Part shown: piece by piece, positions 21,637-30,181 of the stretch | Layout of the letters: each line of letters opens with the position of its first letter | Position numbering within the stretch: the stretch's first letter is position 1 | Assembly (NCBI GenBank): GCA_944325055.1 | Contig: CALUYP010000029.1 | Location: forward strand, 1 to 45,468 | Length of the DNA: 45,468 nucleotides | Origin: an uncultured Elusimicrobiales bacterium | Lineage (GTDB): Bacteria > Elusimicrobiota > Elusimicrobia > Elusimicrobiales > Elusimicrobiaceae | Direction of reading: 5' to 3' | Position numbers and translations under genes: made by a program | Notes under the pieces: model-generated | What the model saw: the letters and a program-made list of their open reading frames with translations, nothing else | Database searches by the model: none | Told to the model about the DNA's origin: nothing

Positions 21637-23028
21637 ATGCCTGCCAAAGTTACTATTACCCCCTTTAAAAAAGTTTTGATTGCCAACCGCGGAGAAATCG
21701 CGTTGCGTGTCATCCGGACCCTCAAAGAAATGGGAATTCAATCGGTAGCCGTCTATTCCGAGGCGGACCGGAACAGCCTGCATGTTCGCATGGCCGATGA
21801 AGCCGTGTGCATTGGAGCGGCGCCTTCTCCGGTAAGTTATCTAAACATTGACGCCATTGTAACTGCCGGCAAGATTACCGGTGCGGATGCGGTACACCCC
21901 GGATACGGATTTTTATCCGAGAACGCGGATTTTGCTTCTGCGGTAACGAAAGCCGGCATGACTTTTATCGGCCCGACCGCTGAAGCGATTGAAATGTTGG
22001 GCGTCAAATCGACTGCCCGCGAAATTGCGGTAAGAGCCGGTGTTCCGATTACACCCGGTTCGGATGGGGTCGTGGGTAAAAATTTTCGCGAAGTGGCCCG
22101 TAAAATTGGGTTTCCCATCATGATTAAAGCTTCTTTGGGCGGCGGCGGGAAAGGCATGCGCGCGTGCTTAAAAGAAGAAGATTTAGAACGAATGATGAAA
22201 ACGGCGCAGGGCGAGGCCAAAGCTAATTTTGGCGACGACCGCGTGTATTTTGAAAAACTGGTTTTGAACCCGCGTCATATTGAAGTGCAGGTGGCTGGGG
22301 ATAACTATGGGAATGTGGTTGCGTTTGCCGAGCGCGACTGCAGCATGCAGCGCCGCCATCAGAAACTGGTGGAAGAATCGCCTTCTCCGTTTGTGGATCC
22401 GGTTACGCGTCAGAAACTGCAGGAAGCGGCATGCAAGTTGGTCAAAGCCGCCAAATACCGCGGAGTGGGAACGGTGGAATTTTTAATGGCGCAGAACAAG
22501 GAATTTTATTTTATGGAAGTGAATACCCGTTTGCAGGTGGAACATCCGGTAACAGAGTCTGTATGCGGGCAGGACTTGGTCAAAATGCAAATTCAAATTG
22601 CGCAAGGAGAACCGTTGCATATTACCCAAGAAGAAGCTTCTGTGATTAATTGCCGCGCTATTGAGCACCGTATTAATGCGGAAGACAGTGAAATGAATTT
22701 TACGCCTTGCCCCGGTACAATTGAAGAATGGATTCCCGCCGGCGGATTAGGCGTGCGGGTGGACAGCCATATGTATCCAGGTTATACGATTCCCAGCTAC
22801 TATGACAGTCTAATCGCGAAGCTGATTGTGACCGCCCCCGACCGGGAACGTTTATTGGCGCGCAGCCGCCGCTGTTTAGGAGAATTTGTCGTAGGCGGAA
22901 TCAAAACGACTATTCCGTTTCATCAAAAGATTGTCAACAATGATGATTTCATCCGGGGCAATATGGATACGGGCCTGATTGAACGGATGATGGCTAAAGA
23001 GCAGGAAAGCAGTGAAAGCAAAAAATAA
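21637..23028 (+). CDS. accC: Biotin carboxylase subunit of acetyl-CoA carboxylase
   Basis: A 463-residue ATP-grasp protein starting at [19 protein letters not shown]. Visible motifs are [22 protein letters not shown] (glycine-rich ATP loop), [41 protein letters not shown] and RINAED. All the expected catalytic elements are present. It carboxylates biotin on BCCP with bicarbonate and ATP. The ATG at 21637 follows AGGAG by six bases. It overlaps the next gene by 17 bases. No carboxyltransferase genes (accA, accD) are in the window. Confidence 0.95.
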   Translation: MPAKVTITPFKKVLIANRGEIALRVIRTLKEMGIQSVAVYSEADRNSLHVRMADEAVCIGAAPSPVSYLNIDAIVTAGKITGADAVHPGYGFLSENADFASAVTKAGMTFIGPTAEAIEMLGVKSTAREIAVRAGVPITPGSDGVVGKNFREVARKIGFPIMIKASLGGGGKGMRACLKEEDLERMMKTAQGEAKANFGDDRVYFEKLVLNPRHIEVQVAGDNYGNVVAFAERDCSMQRRHQKLVEESPSPFVDPVTRQKLQEAACKLVKAAKYRGVGTVEFLMAQNKEFYFMEVNTRLQVEHPVTESVCGQDLVKMQIQIAQGEPLHITQEEASVINCRAIEHRINAEDSEMNFTPCPGTIEEWIPAGGLGVRVDSHMYPGYTIPSYYDSLIAKLIVTAPDRERLLARSRRCLGEFVVGGIKTTIPFHQKIVNNDDFIRGNMDTGLIERMMAKEQESSESKK

Positions 23029-23476
23029 GATTTTAGGTCCGCGCGCGCTGAAAAGATTTGTGGAATCGGCGCGACGTGAAGGCCGAAAAATTGTTTTTAC
23101 GAATGGATGTTTTGATATTTTACACGCCGGGCATGTAAGCGTGCTGGAGTTTTCGCGCGCCAAAGGGGATGTGCTGGTGGTGGGTTTAAACAGCGATGCT
23201 TCCGTACGCCGCTTAAAAGGGCCGAGCCGCCCTGTTAACGCCCAAGCGGACCGGGCTTTGGTGTTGGCGGGGTTGGAAAGCGTGTCGGCCGTATGTATTT
23301 TTGAGCAGGATACGCCGTATGAACTGATAAAAATCGTTCGGCCGGACGTATTGGTAAAGGGCGGCGATTATAAAACCGATGAAATTGTCGGTCGTGAATT
23401 TGCAAAGAAAGTGGTTCGGTTTCCTTTATTAAAGGGGCGTTCCACCACAAATATAATTAAAAAGGTAAGTAAATAG
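23012..23476 (+). CDS. rfaE2: D-glycero-beta-D-manno-heptose 1-phosphate adenylyltransferase
   Basis: A 154-residue nucleotidyltransferase, equal to the C-terminal half of Hld[23 protein letters not shown] has the HxGH signature, [20 protein letters not shown] is the family-specific stretch, and [11 protein letters not shown] replaces the ISSTxI motif. It activates heptose phosphate with ATP to ADP-heptose for the LPS inner core, implying an outer membrane with heptose-containing LPS. The start is GTG at 23012, overlapping accC, with AGGA upstream. The kinase half is not in the window. Confidence 0.92.
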   Translation: MKAKNKILGPRALKRFVESARREGRKIVFTNGCFDILHAGHVSVLEFSRAKGDVLVVGLNSDASVRRLKGPSRPVNAQADRALVLAGLESVSAVCIFEQDTPYELIKIVRPDVLVKGGDYKTDEIVGREFAKKVVRFPLLKGRSTTNIIKKVSK

Positions 23477-23539
23477 ACCGCCGAGCGTTTTCCTGAAGGG
23501 AAACGGCGAGGCGTGTTGTTGTGCCGCGAGGATAAAAAC

Positions 23540-24730
23540 ATGTCTGATATTTTTGAGAAATGCAGAAATTATAAAGACGCCAAGTTGGCTATGCGTATGG
23601 GTATTTATGGCTATTTTCAGCCGATAGAATCTGCGCAGGGGCCGGAGGTAATTTTGGAAGGCAAGAAATTTATCATGGCCGGATCCAACAATTATTTAGG
23701 GTTGGCGAATGATCCCGAAATGAAGAAGGCTGCCAGTGAAGCTGCACTCCAATATGGTACCGGCTGCGCCGGGTCACGCTTCTTAAATGGAAATACCAAA
23801 GCTGCTGAAGAATTGGAAGCGCGGCTGGCACGATTCAAACGCAAGGAAGCGGGATTAATTTTCTCTACTGGATATCAGATGAATTTGGGCGTGGTGTCTT
23901 GTTTGGTAAAAAAAGGCGATTATGCTATTGTAGACAAACTGGACCATGCCAGCATTTTAGACGGAGTCAAACTTTCTGAAGGAGAAATGGTTCGTTTTAA
24001 ACATAACGATCCGGCGGATTTGGACCGCGTATTATCTAAATTGCCCGAAGAAGCGGGGAAGTTGATTATCGTGGACGGTGTGTTTAGCATGGAAGGAGAT
24101 ATCTGCCCGTTGCCGGAAATCGTGAAGATTGCCAAGAAATATGGTGCCCGGATTATAGTGGATGATGCGCATGCTACCGGAATTATCGGCAAGACCGGAC
24201 GCGGCACCTGTGAATATTTTGGCTTGGAAAACGGCGAAGTGGACTTAGTGGTAGGCACCTGTTCTAAAACGTTTGCCACCGTGGGCGGTTTTGTAGTTGG
24301 TGCGGCGGATGTGATTCATTATATTCGCCATAATGCCCGCAGTCAAATTTTTTCCGCTGCGCTGCCGCCGGCTTCCGTGGCCTCCATTACCAAAGCGCTG
24401 GAGCTGATTGAAAACGACACCTCCCGGCGTGATAATTTGTTCCGTTTAACCGCCAAGCTCAAAAAGGGATTAGAAGACTTGGGATACGATTTGGGTACCA
24501 GTACTACGCCGGTATTGCCGGTGCATGTGGGCAGCAATGAAAATTGTTTTAAAATGTGGCGGGCTTTGCATGAGTTGGGCATTTTCTCCAACCCGGTGGT
24601 CAGCCCCGCCGTGCCGCCCGGACGGGCCTTAATGCGTTTGACGTTAATGGCAACGCATACCGATGAGCATGTGGCAAAAATCATTGACGCATTCGCCCAA
24701 GCAGGCCGTTCCATTGGCATCATAAAATAG
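23540..24730 (+). CDS. Alpha-oxoamine synthase (serine palmitoyltransferase / KBL / BioF-like)
   Basis: A 396-residue PLP enzyme. Key elements are NNYLGLANDPEMKKAA, YGTGCAGSRFLNGN, FSTGYQMNLG, VDKLDHASILDG (His stacking on PLP), IIVDDAHATGIIGKTGRG, and GTCSKTFATVGGFVVG with the PLP lysine. It joins an amino acid and an acyl-CoA with loss of CO2. The choice among serine palmitoyltransferase, glycine C-acetyltransferase and 8-amino-7-oxononanoate synthase cannot be made with certainty; no biotin genes or threonine dehydrogenase are near, and the neighbouring GNAT-like gene favours a lipid (sphingoid) role. ATG at 23540 with a GAGGA-type site. Confidence 0.85.
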   Translation: MSDIFEKCRNYKDAKLAMRMGIYGYFQPIESAQGPEVILEGKKFIMAGSNNYLGLANDPEMKKAASEAALQYGTGCAGSRFLNGNTKAAEELEARLARFKRKEAGLIFSTGYQMNLGVVSCLVKKGDYAIVDKLDHASILDGVKLSEGEMVRFKHNDPADLDRVLSKLPEEAGKLIIVDGVFSMEGDICPLPEIVKIAKKYGARIIVDDAHATGIIGKTGRGTCEYFGLENGEVDLVVGTCSKTFATVGGFVVGAADVIHYIRHNARSQIFSAALPPASVASITKALELIENDTSRRDNLFRLTAKLKKGLEDLGYDLGTSTTPVLPVHVGSNENCFKMWRALHELGIFSNPVVSPAVPPGRALMRLTLMATHTDEHVAKIIDAFAQAGRSIGIIK

Positions 24731-24743
24731 TTCTTGTTTGAAG

Positions 24744-24780
24744 CCCCGTTCTGAGAGTTGTTAAAAAGAGCGGGGTTTTT
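24744..24780 (+). terminator. Terminator after the alpha-oxoamine synthase gene
   Basis: CCCCGTTCT (24744-24752) pairs with AGAGCGGGG (24767-24775) with one mismatch and is followed by TTTTTCTTT. Confidence 0.8.
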
Positions 24781-24798
24781 CTTTGGGGAGGGCAATAT

Positions 24799-25914
24799 AT
24801 GGCTGTTACAGTTACAGTACGGCAATTAACCGAACAAGAGTTAGACCTTTTTGTGGATTTTCCGTTTCAACTTTATAAGAACGATCCGTATTGGGTGGGG
24901 GACTTGAAAGCAGATACCCAACATTTGATTGGAAAAGAGAATATCTTCTGGACGCATGGAGAGCGTGCGTTGTTTATGGCGTACCAAGAAGGCAAACCGG
25001 TCGGACGGATTATGGCGCTTGTCAACTGGGCGCACAATGAATACCAAAAGGAAAATATCGGTTTCTTCGGTTTTTTTGACTGTATAGACAGCCAAGAAGC
25101 CGCCAACGCCCTTTTTGAGGCGGCTGAAAATTGGCTGCGTGCAAAAGGCGTAAACGCCGTGCGCGGGCCGGCCAATCCCTCCAGCAACCACGTATATGGC
25201 TTGCTGGTAGATGGGTTTGACAGTATGCCTTCCATTATGATGCCGTACAATTATCCGTATTACGCCGAACTGATTGAAGGAGCCGGGTTTGGAAAAATAA
25301 AAGATTTGTTGGCTTTTCACCGCACCAAAGACGATCAGTTTTCCGAACGATTTACCAAAGTCTGTGCGCGATGCGCGCGCGGAAAAGGAATTACGCTAAG
25401 AAGACTCAACCTGAAAAAAATCGATGAAGAAGCTGAAATTATTCGCAAAATCTATAACGAAGCCTGGGCGGAAAACTGGGGATTTGTGCCGATGTCCGAA
25501 CGGGAAATGGCCGATGTGGTCAAAGAATTAAAGCTGGTGGTGCGCAAGGAAGGTACTTGCGTGCTGGAAGTGGACGGCGTACCGGCGGGATTCTATATTT
25601 TAATTCCCAATATGAATCACGTGTTAAAAGAACTGAAAGGGTCGCTCGTCAATCCTTGGCGCGTTATAAAGGCGTTATGGGCGTGGCGGAAAATCAAAGA
25701 TGCGCGGATGATTATGTTAGGCGTGTCGCCCCAATTCCGTCAGCGTGGAATTGATTTGGTTTTAATTAAACATATTATTGACTATGGCGTAGCCGTATGG
25801 AACGAGGCGGAATTGTCGTGGGTGTTGGAAGATAACGAAGGTATTATCCGCGGTATTACGGAATGCGGCTGCCATTTAAGTAAACGTTACCGTTTGTATC
25901 AAAAAAGCTTATAA
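24799..25914 (+). CDS. GNAT-fold acyltransferase-like protein (YghO/bCerS-like)
   Basis: A 371-residue protein with two GNAT-like lobes. The first lobe has FPFQLYKNDPYWV, RIMALVNWAHN and a VNAVRGPANPSSNHVYGLLVDGF stretch, and the second has a VLEVDGVPAGFYILIPNMN strand and the acyl-CoA-binding type MIMLGVSPQFRQRGIDLVLIKHII. It resembles the group including E. coli YghO and, from memory, the bacterial ceramide synthases described in Caulobacter. The distinct RGPANPSSNHVYGLLVDGF segment is typical of that group. Immediately downstream of an SPT-like gene, it could N-acylate the product. The assignment to a lipid pathway is inference. Confidence 0.7.
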   Translation: MAVTVTVRQLTEQELDLFVDFPFQLYKNDPYWVGDLKADTQHLIGKENIFWTHGERALFMAYQEGKPVGRIMALVNWAHNEYQKENIGFFGFFDCIDSQEAANALFEAAENWLRAKGVNAVRGPANPSSNHVYGLLVDGFDSMPSIMMPYNYPYYAELIEGAGFGKIKDLLAFHRTKDDQFSERFTKVCARCARGKGITLRRLNLKKIDEEAEIIRKIYNEAWAENWGFVPMSEREMADVVKELKLVVRKEGTCVLEVDGVPAGFYILIPNMNHVLKELKGSLVNPWRVIKALWAWRKIKDARMIMLGVSPQFRQRGIDLVLIKHIIDYGVAVWNEAELSWVLEDNEGIIRGITECGCHLSKRYRLYQKSL

Positions 25915-26263
25915 GAAATTCGCAAAAATTTCCGCCAAGCTTGTGTTATTGCTATATTGTTGTAAATAAAGGCCCTGTTCTTCCCACGGAAACAGGGCCT
26001 TTGTATCAATTGCCCGGAGTGGAGTCCCCTCTCTCGTCCGGACGGATAAAAACCGATAGAAATTTTAGCGGAGAAACAAGAAGCAAAACCGAAAAGAATC
26101 TGGATACACAGGATGTTTCTTTTATAACATACTGGATTTGATATAAAAAAGGAAGTGGAAAAATTAATTAGTTCATCCTAAAGAACTGTTTTTTATGGAG
26201 CAGAACGAAGTATACATTCCAAACCGCATAACAACCGCGCCGGGTATGATTGGGAGCGAAGAG
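25915..26263. other. 349-bp intergenic region, mostly unexplained
   Basis: Only the hairpin at 25968-26002 is recognisable. The remaining ~260 bases contain a GTCCGGAC palindrome near 26037 and no convincing coding or RNA structure. Confidence 0.5.
25968..26002. terminator. Bidirectional hairpin after the GNAT-like gene
   Basis: AAAGGCCCTGTT (25968-25979) pairs with AACAGGGCCTTT (25991-26002), a perfect 12-bp stem with A/T ends in both directions. Confidence 0.75.
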
Positions 26264-27178
26264 TTAATCCGCCGGTTGGGTGGTTACGCGTTCCCAGGCC
26301 GCTTTAAAATCTAGTGGGACGGGTGCTTCAAACATCAGTTTTTTGCCTGTCAGCGGATGTTTAAATTCAATCCGTCTGGCGTGGAGCATTAACCGGTCTG
26401 CCGTCGCGCCGCGGTAGAGCCAGTCTCCTAGTACGGGATATCCCAGCCAGTTTAAATGCACCCGCAGCTGGTTGGTGCGCCCGGTGCGGGGGTAGAGTTC
26501 AATATAGGTAAAACCGTTTTTGCGTTTCAGTACTCGATAATCGGTTACGGCTTCGCGTCCGACGTCTGAGGCTTTGATCTTTCCGCCGGCAATGCGCCCA
26601 ATGGGTACGTCGATGGTCCCTTTGTCGTCAGGTACCTCTCCGCAGGCAATGGCGTGGTAGGTCTTATGCACTTCTCGATTGGCAAACAAAGCAATCATTT
26701 CCGCTTGAAATTCCGGCGTTTTCGCTACCAACATTATGCCGCTGGTTTCCCGGTCCAGACGGTGTACCAGCCCTGCCCGCGGCATAGAAACGTCAAATCC
26801 TTTAGGGGGGTTAGCCAAAATAACGGAAACCAACGTTTCTTCCGACGAGAAAACTGCTTCGGGGTGTTCCTCCCATACAGGGCTTTGCGGGTGCACGAGC
26901 ATGCCGGCTGGTTTGATGAGGACAAAAAAATCTTTTGCGTCGTGAATAATTAAATCTTTCAATTGGGTATTGGCTTGCGCTTGTGGCATTTCTATTTCCA
27001 CTACTTCGCCCGATGTTAGAGGCCAGGAGGGTTTTACTTTTTTGCCGTTTACGGTAATTTTGCCGTCTTTAATCATTTTCTGGACAAGAGCGCGCGAAAA
27101 ATCAGCCAGCTCGTCGGCTGCGAATACGTCTAGACGGCGGGAGTATCCTTCAAAAATAATTTTTTTGTTTTCAGCCAT
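26264..27178 (-). CDS. RluA/RluD-family rRNA pseudouridine synthase
   Basis: A 304-residue protein with an N-terminal S4 domain (LDVFAADELADFSRALVQKMIKDGKI..NGKKV) and a catalytic domain containing GLVHRLDRETSGIMLVAKT, where the Asp is catalytic, plus RTGRTNQLRVHL and HPLTGKKLMFEAP. It converts uridine to pseudouridine in 23S rRNA; RluD-type specificity is likely because of the S4 domain but not proven. It is the last gene of a run from eno through ftsB, an MBL hydrolase and lgt, with gaps of zero to about ten bases, so it is probably one operon. Confidence 0.92.
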   Translation of the reverse strand: MAENKKIIFEGYSRRLDVFAADELADFSRALVQKMIKDGKITVNGKKVKPSWPLTSGEVVEIEMPQAQANTQLKDLIIHDAKDFFVLIKPAGMLVHPQSPVWEEHPEAVFSSEETLVSVILANPPKGFDVSMPRAGLVHRLDRETSGIMLVAKTPEFQAEMIALFANREVHKTYHAIACGEVPDDKGTIDVPIGRIAGGKIKASDVGREAVTDYRVLKRKNGFTYIELYPRTGRTNQLRVHLNWLGYPVLGDWLYRGATADRLMLHARRIEFKHPLTGKKLMFEAPVPLDFKAAWERVTTQPAD

Positions 27179-27179
27179 A

Positions 27180-27959
27180 TTATGATGATTCCTTTTTTAA
27201 ACGGCGCCACAAAGCAAATGCCACCACCGCGGCGACAAGCGCAATGGCTTGGGAAGGGGAAAAACCTAAAATATATTCGCCCCGAAAATCTCCGCGGAAG
27301 AATTCTATTATAAACCGCATTGCACTGTATCCCAATACATATTCCACCAATATGCTCCCCTCCTGGTGTGGTTTCTGAGAGGCACGGTGCAGTAAAAAGA
27401 ACAAAATCAAATTTCCAGCCGCTTCGTATAACTGGGTAGGATGCACGTGTACGCCCAAGAGTTCCGGCGCCACCAGCGAGTGCGGGTCGGTAAATGCAAC
27501 GCCCCAAGGCAGATCTGTCGGTTTCCCATAGCAACAGCCTGCCAAAAAGCAGCCAACTCGTCCGAATGCGTGTCCCAGCGGCAGGCCGACAATTAAAAAA
27601 TCGGCCGTTTTTAACAGCGGCAAGTTTTTCTTTTTAATATACCAAACCAGTGTGCCGACTGATACAATCATTCCGCCAAAGAAAACAAATCCATACCGAA
27701 AATCCCGTACGATATTGGCGAGTTTTTCGGCCAGCGTTGTACCCAGCTCAGGCCAAGAAACAATAATATATAAAAGCTTGCTTCCAGCCAACGCGCCGAC
27801 AAAGGCTATAAAAATTAAATTCCAGAAGGTGTCCTTATCAATTCCAATTTTCTTCAGCCGCGGCAATAAATAAAGTGAGGCCGCCGCATATCCCAGCGCT
27901 GTCATCAGCCCATAGCTGGCCAGTTCGAAGGAACCAATCTGAAAAAGTACCGGATGCAT
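27180..27959 (-). CDS. lgt: Prolipoprotein diacylglyceryl transferase
   Basis: A 259-residue membrane protein with seven predicted helices. HAFGRVGCFLAGCCYGKPT holds the Lgt signature with the essential Arg/Gly, HPTQLYEAAGNLILFFLL is the second conserved block, and RFIIEFFRGDFRG the third. It attaches diacylglycerol to the lipobox cysteine of lipoproteins; substrates in this window include the flavodoxin at 4863 and the lipoprotein at 32829. Its ATG overlaps the stop codon of the MBL gene (TAATG), showing translational coupling. Confidence 0.95.
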   Translation of the reverse strand: MHPVLFQIGSFELASYGLMTALGYAAASLYLLPRLKKIGIDKDTFWNLIFIAFVGALAGSKLLYIIVSWPELGTTLAEKLANIVRDFRYGFVFFGGMIVSVGTLVWYIKKKNLPLLKTADFLIVGLPLGHAFGRVGCFLAGCCYGKPTDLPWGVAFTDPHSLVAPELLGVHVHPTQLYEAAGNLILFFLLHRASQKPHQEGSILVEYVLGYSAMRFIIEFFRGDFRGEYILGFSPSQAIALVAAVVAFALWRRLKKESS

Positions 27960-28567
27960 TATAAAGAATCCTTGTCCCTCATGGCGTTACGCATAAAAGG
28001 GTTTTTAATCCGTTCATACCCGATGGTAGAGCTGCATTTTCCGCCATAGCTGTGTCCGGCGAAAATTTGGGTATCTTCAGGCAGCTGCGACAACTTGAGT
28101 AAACTTTTGCGCATTTCGCGCGGATTGGACGAGGGCAAATCCACCCGTCCGCACGCGCCGGGGAAAAGCGTATCGCCCGTGAATACGGCATTGCCGATTT
28201 GAATGCACACGCCGCCGGCTGTGTGGCCCGGCGTGGGAATGATTGCCACTTCAAACGGTCCAATTTGCAGGTTTTGCGCCCCTTCGTAAGCCGTTAACAT
28301 ATGCGGATCTATCCCACTCAGAACCACATCATTTTTTTCTATATACGCTTTCAAATGGTGTTTTTCCAGCAACTCTTGGGCAAATTTAACGTGGTCGAAA
28401 TGTCCGTGCGTGAAAAATACCGCTAGCAAGTTTAGGTTTTTTTCTTCAAGCGTGTGTTCCAGAAAGTTCATATCCCAAGCCGGATCGATCAGCAAAGCAT
28501 CCCGCCCTTCCGTAACCAGATAGGTGCAATTATCCATCGGCCCCAGATTTATAACGTCTATATTCAT
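27959..28567 (-). CDS. Metallo-beta-lactamase-fold hydrolase (glyoxalase II-like)
   Basis: A 202-residue protein with THGHFDHVKFAQEL (HxHxDH), PTPGHTAGGVCIQIG, FTGDTLFPGACGRVDLP (Asp bridging metals) and FAGHSYGGKCSS (last His). It is a small thioesterase-like hydrolase, the sort annotated as hydroxyacylglutathione hydrolase; lacking the C-terminal helical domain of true glyoxalase II, its substrate is probably another thioester. It is coupled to lgt and follows the FtsB-like gene in the eno operon. Confidence 0.9.
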   Translation of the reverse strand: MNIDVINLGPMDNCTYLVTEGRDALLIDPAWDMNFLEHTLEEKNLNLLAVFFTHGHFDHVKFAQELLEKHHLKAYIEKNDVVLSGIDPHMLTAYEGAQNLQIGPFEVAIIPTPGHTAGGVCIQIGNAVFTGDTLFPGACGRVDLPSSNPREMRKSLLKLSQLPEDTQIFAGHSYGGKCSSTIGYERIKNPFMRNAMRDKDSL

Positions 28568-28577
28568 AAAAAACCTC

Positions 28578-28877
28578 TTATTTTTCGGTAAATCGGAATT
28601 GTATTTCGCCGGGATTCACCATATTGTATTGGGTCCGGGCGATTTCTTCGATGTATCCTAAATCCTGTTTTTCGAGTCGTTTCATTCTGGCGGTGAGTTC
28701 CTCGTGTTGTTTATCCAATTCGACGCTTTGTCTTGCCAGTTTGTGCATTTCCAGTTTATTATGCACCAAACTTAAGAAGCTGCTGCCCAGAAAAAACACA
28801 ACCACTGCTGCCAACCCTAAAGCCAGCAGCAGCGGTTTTTTGTTGCGGAGTAAAACTTTTTTTATTTCTTGCGTCAT
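28578..28877 (-). CDS. FtsB/DivIC-like septum formation initiator
   Basis: A 99-residue protein: short cytoplasmic tail, one membrane helix (about residues 15-38) and a coiled coil (residues 40-72, LARQSVELDKQHEELTARMKRLEKQ) followed by the conserved end segment IEEIARTQYNMVNPGEIQFRF. This is the bitopic layout of FtsB/DivIC, a divisome scaffold interacting with FtsL and FtsQ. The order eno-ftsB is common in other bacteria, which strengthens the call. Its start codon touches the last base of eno. Confidence 0.9.
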   Translation of the reverse strand: MTQEIKKVLLRNKKPLLLALGLAAVVVFFLGSSFLSLVHNKLEMHKLARQSVELDKQHEELTARMKRLEKQDLGYIEEIARTQYNMVNPGEIQFRFTEK

Positions 28878-30148
28878 TATTTTTTAAATGCGTCGTCTCG
28901 CGCGTATACGGCTTTATCTCCTAATTCCGCTTCAATTTGAAGCAACCGGTTGTATTTGGCCGTTCGTTCCGCGCGGGCGGGGGCACCTGTTTTGATGGCG
29001 CCGGCGTTGGTAGCTACCGCCAAGTCTGCAATAAAAGTGTCCTCCGTTTCGCCCGACCGGTGCGATACAATCCGAGAATAACCGTTTTGCTTGGCCAGTT
29101 CCATTACGTCAATCGTTTCCGATACGGTGCCAATTTGGTTTACCTTGATTAAGATGGAATTAGCCGCTTTTTCAGCAATCCCTTTTTCCAAGCGTTTTAA
29201 ATTGGTTACAAAGAGATCATCGCCCACCAGATTGATTTTTTTGCCAAGCTTTTTGGTAATCAGCTTCCAGCCGTTCCAATCGTCTTCCTGCAAGGGGTCC
29301 TCAATGGAAATCAGCGGATAAGACTTGCACCAGGCGGTATAAATATCCGTCATCTGTTCGGCAGAGTACATTTTCCCTTCAAAACGGTATGCGCCTTCGT
29401 GGAAAAACTCGCTGGCGGCGCAATCCATCGCCAAGGACATTTCCGCGTGCCCGGCTTGTTGAGCGGCGGCTAAAATCGTTTTCAGGACGTCTTCGTGTTT
29501 GGAAATTTTAGGAGCAAAACCGCCTTCGTCTCCAACTGCAATCACCATGCCTTCCTTCTTTAACAGACTGCGCAGCGCGTGATACGTCTCGCTTGCTTCG
29601 CGTAACGCTTGCGAAAAAGTTTTAGGCGCCGTAGGAACAATCATAAATTCCTGTACGTCTAGGCCGGAGTCGGCATGTTTGCCGCCGTTAATGATATTCA
29701 GCATGGGGGCCGGAATGACATAGCTGTCGTATTGAAGCCCGTAGACGTTGCGGATGTGTTCATACAGCGGCAATTTGGCGCTGTGGCACCCGGCGCGTAA
29801 AACCGCCATCGAAACAGCTAGCATGGCATTGGCGCCCAGGTTGGATTTGTTTTCCGTACCGTCTAAAGCGATCATGCTGTCATCCACTAAGCGGATATCA
29901 AACGGGTCCATCCCCGCCAGTTGCTGGGAGATGCGCTCTACGTTTTTAACTGCCTTTAATACGCCTTTTCCGTTATATCGGTCGCCTCCGTCCCGCAATT
30001 CCAAAGCTTCGTGCGAGCCGGTAGAGGCGCCGCTGGGAACGGCGGCTGTGCCGGTATTTCCGTCGTCTAATATAACGTCTGCCGCGACGGTCGGATAACC
30101 GCGCGAATCTAAAATTTCTCTAGCTATGATTTTTCTGATGCGAGCCAT
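28877..30148 (-). CDS. eno: Enolase
   Basis: A 423-residue protein with the full set of enolase motifs: EILDSRGYPTVAADVIL, VPSGASTGSHEALELRD, PAPMLNIINGGKHADSGLDVQEFMIVP, SIEDPLQEDDW with metal ligands, LVGDDLFVTNLKRL, LIKVNQIGTVSET and SHRSGETEDTFIADLAVA. It interconverts 2-phosphoglycerate and phosphoenolpyruvate in glycolysis. It heads the operon with ftsB, the MBL gene, lgt and the pseudouridine synthase. Confidence 0.98.
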   Translation of the reverse strand: MARIRKIIAREILDSRGYPTVAADVILDDGNTGTAAVPSGASTGSHEALELRDGGDRYNGKGVLKAVKNVERISQQLAGMDPFDIRLVDDSMIALDGTENKSNLGANAMLAVSMAVLRAGCHSAKLPLYEHIRNVYGLQYDSYVIPAPMLNIINGGKHADSGLDVQEFMIVPTAPKTFSQALREASETYHALRSLLKKEGMVIAVGDEGGFAPKISKHEDVLKTILAAAQQAGHAEMSLAMDCAASEFFHEGAYRFEGKMYSAEQMTDIYTAWCKSYPLISIEDPLQEDDWNGWKLITKKLGKKINLVGDDLFVTNLKRLEKGIAEKAANSILIKVNQIGTVSETIDVMELAKQNGYSRIVSHRSGETEDTFIADLAVATNAGAIKTGAPARAERTAKYNRLLQIEAELGDKAVYARDDAFKK

Positions 30149-30181
30149 AATAACCCCCTTCCGGCCGACCGAGGCCGCTGT

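Noticed and set aside
25941-26141. Short plus-strand frame between the GNAT gene and the pseudouridine synthase
   Set aside because: It crosses the terminator hairpin 25968-26002, has no good start signal and no recognisable motif.
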